From Stercorarius parasiticus (lineage: Eukaryota > Chordata > Aves > Charadriiformes > Stercorariidae): 64,000 bases of DNA. Position 1 is the first letter of the stretch. Each line of letters starts with the position of its first letter. The notes under the pieces are model-generated. The model saw only the letters and a program-made list of their open reading frames with translations. It was not told the DNA's origin and did not search any database. This document shows, piece by piece, positions 12,896 to 33,330 of the stretch. The position numbers were made by a program, and so were the translations under genes. The stretch spans positions 1 to 64,000 of the forward strand of contig VWZL01000273.1 of assembly GCA_013396915.1 (NCBI GenBank). The letters run 5' to 3'.

Positions 12896-15803
12896 GAAAA
12901 AAAAGAAAAGATTTACATTTTTTTCAGGACCTAAAGAAGAGGACATGGGACAGGAGTAGAGGTTGTTCCTTTATGTCTACACAGTAGAAAAATATCTCTT
13001 CAAATTTACACAGGTAAAAATGTTTCATTCGTAGGTGACCCTTCCCCTCCTGATCACTGGAAGAGAAGAAGATTACTGAGTCAACAGAAAAAAAACATTT
13101 CACAATATTACTGGCAATTAAAAAAAAAAAAAAAACAACAAAACCAAAATAAAAAAACAGTTTAAAAGCCCTGGGAGAAGACTATATATTATGAAGGATC
13201 TGTTTGCATAGATATAATAAGTGAGCCTGACAGCAACACAGGAAGGCATTGCTAGCGCAGACCCAGGAGGCACAGTGTGAAAGCAAAGCAGGGCCAGGGA
13301 GTCTGATAAAACAGAGGCAACGGGAAGAGCCCTCACAGAGCACCACTATGCTTTAGCTGTCTTTGGTGACCGAGTTTTAAGAATGCGTTTAATTACCTGC
13401 TGCTTTGCTTTCCAACTGGTACCTAAATAGCTGACTCCAAAGTGAACTGTAAGTTGCATCATCACCTGCTTGGTTTGAGGTAAAAAGCGGGCAGGTGAGG
13501 CAGGCAGGTATCCTCACATGGGCATATGCAAGACCTAAGGCCAAGGCACTGAAAACCTGAGTCAACAGCAAGGATTCCCCAAACTGGGATACTACCAATG
13601 AATGTGCTCGTCAGCAGCAAGGAGTTCTGTTCTTCCTGGCGGTGTGTAAGCCCCCTCTCAACTGCTAAATCAGGGTACAAAATCTGGTCATGCCCTCTCT
13701 TCCTCCCTCCTAGTGCATTGCCCCCAGACCCTCCAGCTCGCCGCTATCCCCCCAGCCCAGGACCTGGACCCTTGCTTGCTGGCAGGAGATGCCCTAGCAA
13801 GGACGAGACAGTTTTGCAGTGGTTCCTGTGCTGTTGGGAATATACATACCACAGTTCAAAAAATCCTTGGTATTAAACACAAAAGACGTGAGCCCAGCAA
13901 GGAGCAGCAAGAGTGACATTTAAGGCAGTGAACATAAGGCATTTTAGAAGAAATCACTATCCAGTACAGAGAAACAACCCCATAAACCACAAAATGACAG
14001 AATCTGTCCCACTGGAAAATAGCCATGAGAGAGGAGCTCTTGCAAATGCATCTCTGACCTGAGAGATAAAATTAGAAATCTCAGATCTGACTGTTGTGAA
14101 ACCAGATTTGCATAGTCCAGTAATTTAGAAAGTTTAGATAAGTGTTTGAGTTGTTGTCCTGACTTTTCTGAGGACAACGACCGTATTGGTACTACCTTTA
14201 ATGGGCCCAGGGTGTCACCCCTGAACTTTGTGCTGTTGATCCAAAGCAGCCAACATCAAGAGCTGGCTTGAAGGAAGCAAAAGTGTTTTTCCTCTTAAGA
14301 AAACTTTGACTTTTTCAGGGAAAAATTGAAAAAAGAAAGTCCCGGTCCCCAAACACAATATTTTGTTTCTAAGAAGTGGCAACAGTGCCTTGAGTTCAGA
14401 AGTCTCATCTTCCTTCTCCCTGGAACGTAGCTTGAGGGCCTGTCTCCCTCCATAAATTATGTTTCCATGATGTTCTCCTTCTTTATAAAGAAACATAGGA
14501 AACTGACCCTGTTTGCAAAAACTTAGCTTCAATTGAACCTTCCTCCAACTGGACTGTAGGAAAATATTTGACCAATCCTTGTAAAAAATAACATTTCTAC
14601 ATTGATAATATAAAATTTAAGCAAATATAAGAATTTATATATTTTGTATATATATAAAAAAAAGTATATACACACAGAGACATATATAGATTAGCAGTAA
14701 TTAAATCAGTCTGAAGAAACTCTCTCTCCATTTGAAAAAACTCCACTATGTAAAAATGAATTAATGCACAAGGTATAAATAAATACCAGTTAAATATGTA
14801 TCTTTCTGATGAGGAAGAAAGGGCTGGTTTTTTGTCCCCGTTCCCACCTTACTAATAGTTATGTGTTAAGATTCTTCCGCTGCAATAAAATATACATTTT
14901 TTATGAATATATTTAGAAATCAAAACAAATTAAAAACTCAACTGGCCTGCGTGTATACTGTATTTAAAAGTCCTCTACTCCTGAATTGCTATTTTTATCC
15001 AGACAAGTCAAATGCTGGTGATACTCTATTTTTCAGTCACATATTCTTCTTTCCTTAAAATCACAAGTCACCATGTTTTGTCCGGAACATGAGGGCAAAC
15101 ATGCACACTATGTACATTCCTCTGTAAGACCCAGACACGTCCCTCAAACAAACTCAAACTGGTATAGTATTTCAGGCTTAAAAATAAACGTAGGTGAAGC
15201 TACCTTCAGCACCAGGTAAAAATCACCCCTTGGGAAAAAAAAAAACTGCCTACACTGTAAACAGATCTGAGTATCATGGTGCTGGGAATTCCCTCTGCAA
15301 GCCTCTGATTTTCACCATGCATTGATTTTTATCATAAGCTGTTCTAAAATTAGAAAAAGCCAAGATCTGAAAAGTATCCTTTCTGTTTAGTCTTAGCAGA
15401 TGGAAACCAGGAGGTGCTTTCTCAGCTTGAAACTGTTCCAAAACCTGAGGCACTAATCTGACATATTAAACCGAATTTATATAAAGTCTTGTGTCTTTAC
15501 ATCATGCAACATCATTTATGGCATGCTGGGCAGTGGCAGTTTAAGTTATGAAAATGCTGTATCACACAGCAGATCAGAGCTGGCTTTATAGCAGGTCTCA
15601 TGAATTTCATCCAGAAAGAATAAATTTTGTGTGGGAACATTCTGCATAGAACCCCTGCAGAGCAATAGATTAAAACTGGATTTTAGCATTTACCTCGTGC
15701 TCAACTATATATCAGGAATTAGAATTGATAATGGCAGTTATCCATCAACAGCAATGCAACTGCAGATGAACGAGATGAGCTTTATGGGTAAAAAGAGTTC
15801 CTT

Positions 15804-15809
15804 TTTATT
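15804..15809 (-). promoter_or_regulatory. Candidate proximal PHEX polyadenylation signal AATAAA
   Basis: The minus strand reads AATAAA about 235 bases past the PHEX stop, at the edge of a TAA-type trinucleotide run. The run itself could produce the hexamer by chance, so this is only a candidate. Confidence 0.3.
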
Positions 15810-16042
15810 ATTATTATTATTAAAGAAAACCCATCCTCTGCTCCTCTTTCAAAAGTTTCTAGGCTCTGGATAGAAAGTGATTAGATCCGTGCAGGTTATC
15901 AGCATGGATAGGGAAGATGCATTTGAAGTAACACCTCTCCAGATCGCAGAACATTATTCTGAAACTCTAGCAGAGGGCTTGAGCTCAGGCGCAGCAGTTC
16001 ACATTGCAGACCCCTCTTGACAGTAGACCTTGGAAGGGATGT

Positions 16043-16145
16043 CTACCACAGCCGGCAGGATTCTGCCCCTCGGTTCATCGTTGTGTTTGTTGGGCAATTG
16101 AAAGCTTTATGGAACTCTTTGAAGTTGCTCATGGCACCGATAACT
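16043..16145 (-). CDS. PHEX: PHEX exon 22, terminal coding part with stop
   Basis: This exon encodes (R)[20 protein letters not shown] then [13 protein letters not shown] and a TAG stop, equivalent to human residues 716-749. The acceptor is CTTTGCAG|A. NTT is an N-glycosylation sequon at the position of human N736. The two Cys residues and the C-terminal C-R-x-W are diagnostic of M13 peptidases; the final Trp ends the protein exactly where the human one ends. The 3' UTR continues to lower coordinates from 16042. Confidence 0.96.
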
Positions 16146-18378
16146 CTGCAAAGAGAAAAGAAAAGTGATCAACGTGCAGATTATCTTCTGTTACACACTA
16201 CAAGCCTGTAGGTGTTTCAGTCTGTTCACCTCAGGTTGAATTTTCAGGCTTCCCATGTCATTTTTTCCACAAATAAAACCAAAATTTTCAGGAGAAGCAC
16301 TCCCATTTGAAGTTAATGTGAAGACAATATTGTTTCATTTGGTGCTTTGAGAAGAATCTTACTTTGCTAGAAACTCGCTCCAAACCAATTGCATTTTGTG
16401 GATACTATGTCATTTAGAACCATTTTGTAATCCCACCCTTAGCAGCACGGGTGGGAGATCAGCGGTAGCCTTGCATGGTGGAGCCCTTCTTCCAGCAGCT
16501 GCCAAACCCCTGCGGTCCAGCAGGCAGGAGCGTGTAGGCACAGGGTTGTGCTGGAAGTGATTCGATGTGCCTCATGCCAGCCAGATTCTTGTAACAACAC
16601 CCTCTGCCCAGCCATGTGCACACACAAGCCTGCTCCTGGGAGCAGGAGCTGGGAGGGGGGGGTCAGGCAGAGCCTCTCGTCAGCCAGCTCCGCCTTACAC
16701 CCATGGGCATCCCAACTCCTCTGATATCTTGGAAATCCATTTTCTGAGGCTTCTGCCCTGACGGGCTCCCATGCTCTCTCGCTTCCACCACAGATGGTGC
16801 GACACTGAAAGAGCAGCACATCCCTGCCTCACGCAAGCTAGACAATGCGTCTGCGTCCCAGACTGGCACCTCCAGGCACAGGCGAAGAGCTTGCTCTTTG
16901 TATGCAGTCATCCTTGGCTCCTGCTTTCCTGCCTGTACTATTTAATGTTGTCAGAAATTATTATTTTACCATTTCTAGATTGGGATTGCATTGTTTGCAG
17001 ATTTTTCCTATGCTTTTAAGCCTCTCGGAATTTATTAACCTGAAATTTGCAATGGTATTAAAGTAAACAGCATCCTGAGTTAAAAGCAGAAAAGTATCTA
17101 CTGAGATATTAATTGTATGTCTTTCTACCCTCTTTGTTATGCAGTGGGAAGGCATTTTTCTCCATTGCAGGCAATCAGCTTCTCAGCGTAGCTCAGCATG
17201 GCAGAAAACATTCTTATTATGTTGATTATACTTTCTGAGGGTAAGAAAATTTGCAGTCAGCTGGCGCAAAAATGTCTAAAGGTCAGTTTTGTAGGGAGAA
17301 TTACAAAGTGATGTTAGGGCTTCAAATAAGATATGCAGCTTTACTGTAAAAACATTGCAAATACATATGCAGGGACTGGAACGGCAAAAGCTGGTGACAC
17401 AGAACCGCTGCTGAAGTTGGTGGGAGTTCTGTCTGCCGTGCTAGGCATTTCACTCTGAAACCAGCATTCAAAAATAGCAAAGACTAAATAGCAAATACCG
17501 AAAATCTGCCAATTAAAAATAAATAAAACCAGAATCTAGCCAGCGAAAGATCTTTATGTGTCTGTGCATGTGACTTTTCTACCCATGGTTGGATATTGCC
17601 ACATGGCAGGCAACGTAGCACTTGACCGAGGACAAACACACAACTCTTAGTTACGTAAATACAACCGACATGAATCCCAACACAAAAAACTTGCTCTTGG
17701 TCACACAAACTCTGAGGAGATACAGAGAAATAAACTCTGTCTTCCTAATTCCTATGAAGTCTTTAAGCCTTCCGCCTTTTCCAGACTTTCCCTCTTGAGG
17801 TTCAGAGGTGTCTGAGGTTAGGAGAGCCTGTGGGAGGCCTTTTGGGCGAGGACAAAGACATGCTGTTATGGCTGGACTACCACAGGCCCTTCAAGCAAAG
17901 TGTCTTTTGAAGGGCAACTGAAGAGTTCAATTTTGAACTGAACTTACAGGGCATGTTTTGCCTCGCATTATCAATATAATTCAAAGTACTCACTTTAAAG
18001 CTTTTAGCGAACTCAGACAGATTAAATCAAGGACCCTCCTAATATTCATTGTTTTCTAAAGTAGAATTGTATAGAAAAAAAAAGTGATAGATGAGACATT
18101 TTAGATACTCAGGCCATGATTATAGAATATTACAGGGATCAGAGCGTGTTCTGGTTCAACTGCTTTTGAAGGTAGATGCAAGCCCCTCATTTTTACAGAA
18201 GAGCATTTGTAATAGTGAAAGATAAGATAATATAACCAGTTCATTTCAATCTAAGCCAAGAGCACAGCCCAATTTTGTGTTTGCTCTTAAACCCCTCTTA
18301 ACATGCTAAATTTCTGCACTTGTGTGCCACCGTGGTTGATTCTGTATGTATACTGAGTAAATACATTATCTGCACTAC
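16146..18378 (-). other. PHEX intron 21 (2233 bp)
   Basis: It is bounded by the weak donor GTAGTG of exon 21 and the acceptor CTTTGCAG of exon 22. The part at 16440-16920 is GC-richer than its surroundings, with overlapping short open frames and no recognisable product. I see no transposon copy. Confidence 0.85.
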
Positions 18379-18455
18379 CTGAAGTGAGGAGGGCTGTGAG
18401 CTCCCATATATATTTGCTCTCTTGCAGATTCTGGTCTAAAGGAGTTGCATCTTAC
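18379..18455 (-). CDS. PHEX: PHEX exon 21 (77 bp), catalytic His
   Basis: This exon encodes VRCNSFRPESAREQIYMGAH then SPPHF and the first two bases of an Arg codon, equivalent to human residues 691-716. H710 of the GAHSPP segment stabilises the transition state in M13 enzymes, and the split Arg corresponds to R716, which contacts the substrate carboxyl side. The Cys (human C693) takes part in a family disulfide. The acceptor is TATTAG|GTA, and the donor is AG|GTAGTGCAG, a weak match to consensus at positions +4 to +6. The exon is too short and too split to appear as a long open frame, but its fit with both neighbours is exact. Confidence 0.94.
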
Positions 18456-20264
18456 CTAATAAAAGATAAAAAGCAGAAATAGACATATTATCAGGGATGA
18501 CTTTGGAAGTAAAGTACAATGTAATGTCACTGTTCTTAAGATGTCTATGACTTATGGAATGCACAAAATGGAAAGACACCACAGACTCCTATTTTGTTTC
18601 ACCTTTGCTAACTTGCAGTTTTCTGTTGGTGTATTCTCTTGTTTTTCAAATCCCTTAATGGCTCCAGTCTCCACCCACTGTTATTCTCCACCCGCTCATT
18701 CCCATCATCTAATCATAGTCACTTTATGAGTTCTGTTTTTGAGGTTCTCTGTAACGTTAGCTTGCTTTTCCGCTTGTGGGACAGCATCTGACGCCTTAAT
18801 AATTACCAAGCACACTTCTTGATCTCAAAGCTATGTAATGTGTATAAAAGGTATACGTAATGATGCTTATCATCTCTAGAATTGCAGCTATATTACCTGA
18901 CACATTTATTCCATGTTGCAATGTCAGTTTCTTTTGAAGTTACACATTTTTCAAGTTTCCATCACTGGTCCACAGTTCACTATTCCTAATACGATACTTG
19001 ACCCAATTGTAACTAACCACAAAACAAGGTAGGGAGAATAGTTGCACAACTGAATAATCCCTCTTATCCTGTATCCACTGCATGAAAAAATCTCATTTAA
19101 GCAGCCCCTGCCTTACCTGAGACCCTGTGTTGAATGTTTCCTATCGAGAAAATCCTTTAGGCCAGGCTGCCCATAGGATGTGTGGACTGCAGTGCAGTTT
19201 TGTCTGGCTGAAGACAGCCCTGGCACTTTGAATGAGTCTGTTGAGTGGCTTGAGCTCTGTGGAAACAGACCGAGCTCAAGGGTACCTGGCATACACTGAT
19301 TTTACTGTGCATGTGCCTGCCCTCAGAGGGTCCACTGGACGTACAGTTCCTGCAGTGGTCCTGTAAGACCTCCAGACCTTCCCTATGGCTTCAAGGTTTT
19401 CCTGAGGAAAAACTGACACAGTGCAAAATTCAACTCAGCATAAACAACCCGAAGTGAAGTCTTCCCATTGGTCAATATTGTCAAACTCCAGTGGCCGTAG
19501 GCTCACACTGCCACACTGACTCTTGGCAAAGAAGTGATTTTCAGTCAGGTTTGGTTAAAAGCCAACATTGGTTGCATTGGGTCCTATTTCTTCAGTTTTG
19601 GATGACTTACTCTTTCAGCTGGTGGGCAGAGCTTTATAGCTCAACATTTATTCCTCATATAGGGAGTTTGTCCCAACTCTCTTAACCAAATAACTAATTT
19701 CTGATTCTCTCCCTTGTTATACATGTTTTTCTGAAAAACTCACATCCCCTAACAAGTTTTACTACAGTGTATTTAGTGTACACACACAAAGACTGGAAAA
19801 AATAAACTTAAGATTTTCTTCACTGCTGCTTAGTTTCTCTGAACAACATGCTCAGTAAGGAATGGCGGTGGTACATTTGCAACAGGAGTCTGTGGTGGAA
19901 GCAGTCAGAAACTGCTGCATGTGACAAGCACCAGAAAACTGGGAAGCTAAAACGGAAAGATGTTAAGGAGTCAATACGTGCAATAAAAGCCTTGCAGTGG
20001 AGGGAAGCAGCGAGAGGAAAGAAAGCTGCCATGACAACACTGTGCTAAACCAAGAATAATTCAGTTCTGGCACCGTGGCTAGATAGATGATGACAAAGAG
20101 AGAAAGAGAAAAGAAATAATAGTCCTGGGAGAAGAAGTCTCTGCTTATACCCTTAAAAGTCTGGGTTTGGCTAGTGTAGCTGTTGAAACAAAGCAGTCTC
20201 ATTTCTGCACTGTACATTGTGCAGGTTAATAGATGGGGACTCGAAATGCATTTGTACTACTCAC
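18456..20264 (-). other. PHEX intron 20 (1809 bp)
   Basis: The donor is GTGAGTAGT and the acceptor is TTTTATTAG. I see no coding block or repeat in it. Confidence 0.85.
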
Positions 20265-20369
20265 GTGGGCATAACTCAGAAAGAAAAGCTGGTTGTGTGT
20301 GAACTCAAGGCCTGGCAGTAAAGGCTCCTCTTCTCCTCCCCTCTTTTCTGTAATCCATCTCCTGTATGC
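20265..20369 (-). CDS. PHEX: PHEX exon 20 (105 bp)
   Basis: This exon encodes 35 codons, [20 protein letters not shown] then [15 protein letters not shown], equivalent to human residues 656-690. The acceptor is TTATCAG|GCA and the donor is CAC|GTGAGTAGT; both ends are phase 0. [10 protein letters not shown] is the conserved strand and loop that packs behind the active site in this family. The RR/KRGGEEE loop is the most divergent part relative to human, which is usual for a surface loop. Translation runs on past both ends in the genomic frame, which gives an apparent 64-residue open frame; only the middle part is exon. Confidence 0.95.
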
Positions 20370-20487
20370 CTGATAAGAAAGAGATACTGAGTGCCTTTCA
20401 GTGACTTGGAGCCTAACCACAGCTTTTTCTTTTCTTTTCTTTTTTTCCCAAATAATACTATGTTTCAGGTATTTTTCACCTACTTAC
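20370..20487 (-). other. PHEX intron 19 (118 bp)
   Basis: This very short intron has donor GTAAGTAGG and acceptor TTTCTTATCAG. Its minus strand begins with a long run of A and G (the TTTTCTTTTC tract seen on plus at 20425-20448). Confidence 0.9.
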
Positions 20488-20553
20488 CCTGAAAGCCTCT
20501 CGCAAACCTCCATTATCAGCAATGTTTTCTGCCAAAGTCCTCTTGCCTTTCAC
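20488..20553 (-). CDS. PHEX: PHEX exon 19 (66 bp), third zinc ligand (ENIAD)
   Basis: This exon encodes exactly 22 codons, [20 protein letters not shown] then FR, equivalent to human residues 634-655. The Glu of ENIAD (human E642) is the third zinc ligand and the Asp (D646) orients the first HExxH histidine. The acceptor is GCCAG|GTG and the donor is AGG|GTAAGTAGG. The residue just before the ligand is Ala (codon GCA), where human PHEX, neprilysin and ECE1 have Gly as far as I remember. The reading frame is otherwise intact. The downstream intron is only 118 bp, the shortest in the window. Confidence 0.96.
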
Positions 20554-29077
<8,524 letters not shown>

Positions 29078-29132
29078 CTAGGATACTCTGTTCCCCAAAA
29101 GAAAGGCTTTTGCAGTTCTCCTGCTGGGAATC
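29078..29132 (-). CDS. PHEX: PHEX exon 16 (55 bp)
   Basis: This exon encodes (R)[17 protein letters not shown](R), equivalent to human residues 549-567. The acceptor is ATTGCAG|GA and the donor is AG|GTAAGTA. Both edge codons are Arg, split A|GA upstream and AG|A downstream, and both close correctly with the neighbouring exons. The FPAG-x-LQ-PFF block is typical of the family and sits just before the HExxH helix. It is the shortest coding exon found here and is identical or nearly identical to the human peptide as I recall it. Confidence 0.95.
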
Positions 29133-32100
29133 CTGCAATAGCAAAAACAGTAACAGTGAGGTCCTTAGTTCAATACAGCTGAATAACAGTCACAAGGCCC
29201 AAGGATTTGGATTTTATGACCTTTTTTTTTTTGTTTAATTTCAGAAGGTTTTGCTAGAGGAGCTTTCCCTCAGGTAGTAGTTTCAGAATGCAGTAGAGAG
29301 GATCTTTGAGAATAACAGAGATCCTCCCCTCTTCAGGATCACAATGGCAACAAGGTGCTGTACTGCAAGAACTTTATTTTCTTCAGTGGCTACATGCATG
29401 TCTGTGTGTGTAAGCGCATGTGTTCCTGTGAATAAACACCTAGTGTGTCCTGTGAAAAAGAAGAAAACTATTGGATTGTCCTCAGATGTTGACAGGTCAA
29501 CAGAGAATAAAGGCAAAATGCAACAAGAATTAGCAAACTGTTAGCTTAGTGAGGCTTCAGTGCAGCAAGAGACATATGGAAGTGATAAAATATAAGCCTA
29601 ATTCTATATATTCTGTGAAAATCAAAGGTAAATGAACATACTTAGGCACTGCGGTAAAGGAGAGCTGTAGACTATTAAGGCTGTAGAGTCAGCCTAGCTA
29701 CAGGAACTACCTGTCTTTCTGGTAGACTAACTGGTCGCCAAAAACCTGTCAGTGGAGACATTGTTCTAGTGAGTGATGATCTATTGATGTTGCACATAGG
29801 AACCAAAATTGTTCCTCAAATGCAAAGTCACAGCTCTATTTCTAATTCTTGGATGACATTTCAGCTCCATGACAGTGGAGCTGAATGTGGTAACAGTTTA
29901 ACAGCCCAAAGAACTGCTAAATAAAACAGACACCTCTGGTCAAAGTTTTCAAACACTGGTGAAAACTGTGGGCTCAAATGTGGAATTTGATGTTTTGTGT
30001 CAGGAATTCCCATCAAAGCACAGGCATACACCTGCTTTGAAGGCTACCTCACATGGACATCACCTTGTCAATGAGGAACCAGTTTCCTCGGGTGATTCAC
30101 TTGCTTTCCCAGGAACATTTGCTTCTGCTTATGGGTCTCTTTTCAAGACACCACCTGGCCACTCAGATGAAAACAAAAGCCCCATTCACTTGATTCTGAC
30201 CCTATTCAGTTTTTTGTTGATAAATAGGACATGGATTTATTCATATCTGAGATAAATTGTCAGGTAAGATTTTTGTCCTTTCCTTACAAAACCTTTAGAG
30301 ACAATATGCTGAGTGTAAGTCATGTCAAATGATGTGGCAAGTAGCAGGTCCTTCTGGCCTGCCCATCTGCTTTTTTCTGCTGCTCCTCCCTGGCTGCCTT
30401 TACCACCTCTTTGCAACTAACTTATAAAAAGCGTGTTTTTCAAACTTATTTTCTGAGTGATTTTTTTTCTCTTACTTCTCTAGATGCTGTTTTGTTGTTT
30501 CAAGCATGTTATCATCTGCTTTTCCAGTGCTACAAAACACAATTGTACGAATGTCAAGGACAAAGTTTTCCTGATCTCTCTTTGCCTCCCAGCACACACA
30601 GAAGAGTATTTACTGTATATATATTTAAACACCTCTCAACAATTGTACGGTCACGCAACCTGATGAAAATTGCTTGTTAGTACACTGTTAAGAGCTGGTG
30701 TTAAGAGTTGGAAATCCAGTCTGAACTGCATTGCTTGGTTCCTTACAACTATTGAATCCCAGGAAAGGTTTTTGGACACGCCAAAGAGACCATTTAATGA
30801 AGGATTCATTAGACTCCACTAATTCTGAATGATCCTCTCCCCCTAACAGCAGATGAGAGGAACTCTGGCCAAAATGAACAAATGGGCCCATACTGAAGAT
30901 GGTATGAACCAAGGCAGCATAGTCGCCCTACAAATCACATTTAGGGATCACAAAATCCTCTGTGCCTGTCACCACACGAAGAAGCTATTAAAATCTTGTA
31001 AGGAGATGCAACTATTTTGTCCAGGTATAGACTTATATAGTGAATTTGCACTTGCCTCTGTGCCAGGTAGAGGCAATATAAGTTATTTACAGTAAACTAG
31101 GTGCAAACCTTCACTCAGGCTCATGCATCTAAGAAATATAATCTAAATATAATCTAAAGGTGTCTTCATAGGACATTGCTGAAACACCATCAGACGTGAG
31201 TTAAGCCATGAGACAAAGTTTTCACTGGAAGAAGCTCCGATCCTGAATCCATACAACAGGTTGATAATTATTTTACTCAAAGTCAGGATCCATTTTAGGT
31301 AAGACATACCTGAGCATAGAACTGGTTGAAGGAGTGGTTTCAGCTCTGGGCAGCTGTGTGAAACACCTTTGTAGTTTCATTGCACTAAGGAAAGCTTAGG
31401 AAATATTTTCAGGCCAAAGGAGAGTCAGAAGCCACTAGAATGTAATATACACTTAAGAAAAACTCAGGGAATTGGAATGTATTACCCACAATAGGATTTT
31501 TTTTCTTTTTTAAGAAAAAAAAAAATCTAGTTTTGAATGTGATTCTTGGGCTGCTAGTAAAGCAAAGGTGTTCTGTTCTCCAGAGTTTATTTGCACTGAA
31601 TGAGGGAGGGTGCTTGTCCACTATTGCAACACTACAAGGAACAGAATCGGTGTTGGCAACACTGGGCATTCCTCTGTATGCATAAGTCTCTCCCAGGCAA
31701 GCATCAACCAGATCATCCTTGGAGGGAACAAGGATAACAGTGTCCTAGACCTAGAATCTCCTTGAAATTATAACAGGAGATAGATCACCTGACAGTTTCT
31801 TATTTTGTGCTGTTTTGAATCCCTCAATTTAGGCAATTCCCTTGTGAAGTCTGTTTTTTGCTTGCTTGGCATATTGTACCTAAAAGAATTAATAACAAAA
31901 CTCAGAGAGCTCATAGCAGGCTGTAGAAGCAATAAATACTAATGAGATTATTTATATGCCACTGGAGTTCAAGCAAGCAAAGCACTGATCTGGAAGAGTA
32001 AAAGTCAGCCAGACTTCAGAGAGTTTCACATCTTAAGGAATGGATACAGGCTCTGAGAAGGTACTTTTAGCTAACACTTCACCATAAATTTAGCCTGTAG

Positions 32101-32389
32101 TGCATCTTTTCATGCTTTCTCCCTTTACACAGCCCTAGAAGAGGGATATGTGCTGAAAGCCTCTCTCTCTCTGTACAGTTTATTGCTAGTGCAGACTTGG
32201 AGCCTACACTCAAGGCCATTACTCACCAACAGCGCACGGAACAAAACCTGTGTTGTCTTATTACAGACCCCACACAAACCTATCTGCCATATGTAGGACC
32301 TGGCAGAATCTGCCTTGCCTACCTTCTTACAACGTACCTACTTTTGGAACAATGTCATAGGACTGAGGCATCAATCTGAGACAGGCACC

Positions 32390-33330
32390 GGTCTCACATG
32401 CCACTGGAGCACTGGAGGTCTATGGACAGATGAGTTCAAGCTGTCACAGAACAGCACTGATACCCTACATTCATGCATCTTACAGGTGGCAAGGTGGGAC
32501 AGCCAGGCTAGATCATCCTCCAGCTGGACCTTGTGCCAGTGACCACAATACTTTAGAGCCCAGCAGTTCTGATTAGAGCCCTTTAACTCCAGCAGTTCAA
32601 GCAGTTATCAATCCACCTGACTATCCACTTGTCTGGCTCATTCTTCAGCAATTTGTATTTGAGAATGTTATGGGAGACAGTGCTGAAAGTCTTGCTAAAG
32701 TCAAGATGAATACATTCATTGCTCTCCCCTCATCCACTGAGCTAGTCATCTCATCATAGAAGGCTGCTCAAGGAAACTGTTTCCAGAATTTACTCCATCA
32801 TGTACACAGGGACTGATGTGAGGATGACCAGCTTGAAGCTCCCTGGAACTTCCTTCTTGAAGACAGGATTGACATTTCCAGTCCTCAGGAACCTGCCCCA
32901 ATCACCACAACCTTTCAAAGATAAGCAAGAGTGGCCTCACAATGACATCAATCAGCTCCTTCAGCACTTATAGGTGCACCCCGTCAGAGCCCATGAACTT
33001 GTGCCCAGTCCGTTTAGATATTCCCTAACCTCCTCCTCCATTGAGGGTAAGTCTCCTTGCTCCAGATTTCCCCTCTGGTCTCAAGGGCCTGGGATTCCTG
33101 AAAACCACTCTTACCAGTAAGGACCGAGGCAATGAAGACATCGAGTACCTCTGCCTTTTCCATGTCATTTGTCACCATGTCCCCTGCCCCCATTCAACAT
33201 TGGACCACATTTTCCCTAGACTTTCTTCTGCTGCTGTTACACTTGCAGAAATGTTTCTTGGTGCCCTTCACATCCCTTGACAGATTCATCTCCAGGTGGG
33301 CTTTGGCTTTCCTAAACCCTGTGTCTGGAC
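32390..33330 (-). mobile_element. CR1 LINE, ORF2 fragment
   Basis: The minus strand reads, with frameshifts and stops, as CR1 ORF2 from the linker before reverse transcriptase into the domain: NLSRDVKGTKKHF, then DMEKAEVLDVFIASVLTGKS, then EIWSKETYPQWRRR, and later AFYDEMTSSVDEGRAMNVF. The segment between the finger and the AFYDE block is partly deleted. Neither the 5' UTR nor the 3' tail is present. It is a decayed copy. Confidence 0.85.

Larger units (their letters stand above)
12060..16042 (-). other. PHEX 3' UTR and/or 3' flank
   Basis: This stretch follows the PHEX stop codon. It is AT-rich and contains no transposon copy that I recognise. It holds a TTA trinucleotide run near 15806-15823, two TA-rich runs (near 12379-12404 and 14636-14690), and a 15-bp minisatellite at 12791-12895. 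Open frames on both strands are short and unconvincing. Minus-strand AATAAA signals occur at 15804-15809, 12190-12195 and 12072-12077, so the UTR could be about 250 bases or about 4 kb long. Which end is used cannot be decided from sequence alone. Confidence 0.5.

Noticed and set aside
12542..12934. 130-codon frame with VKRKE repeats, resembling a nuclear localisation repeat protein
   Set aside because: The pentapeptide repeat is the 15-bp minisatellite read in frame; the rest of the frame has no recognisable content.
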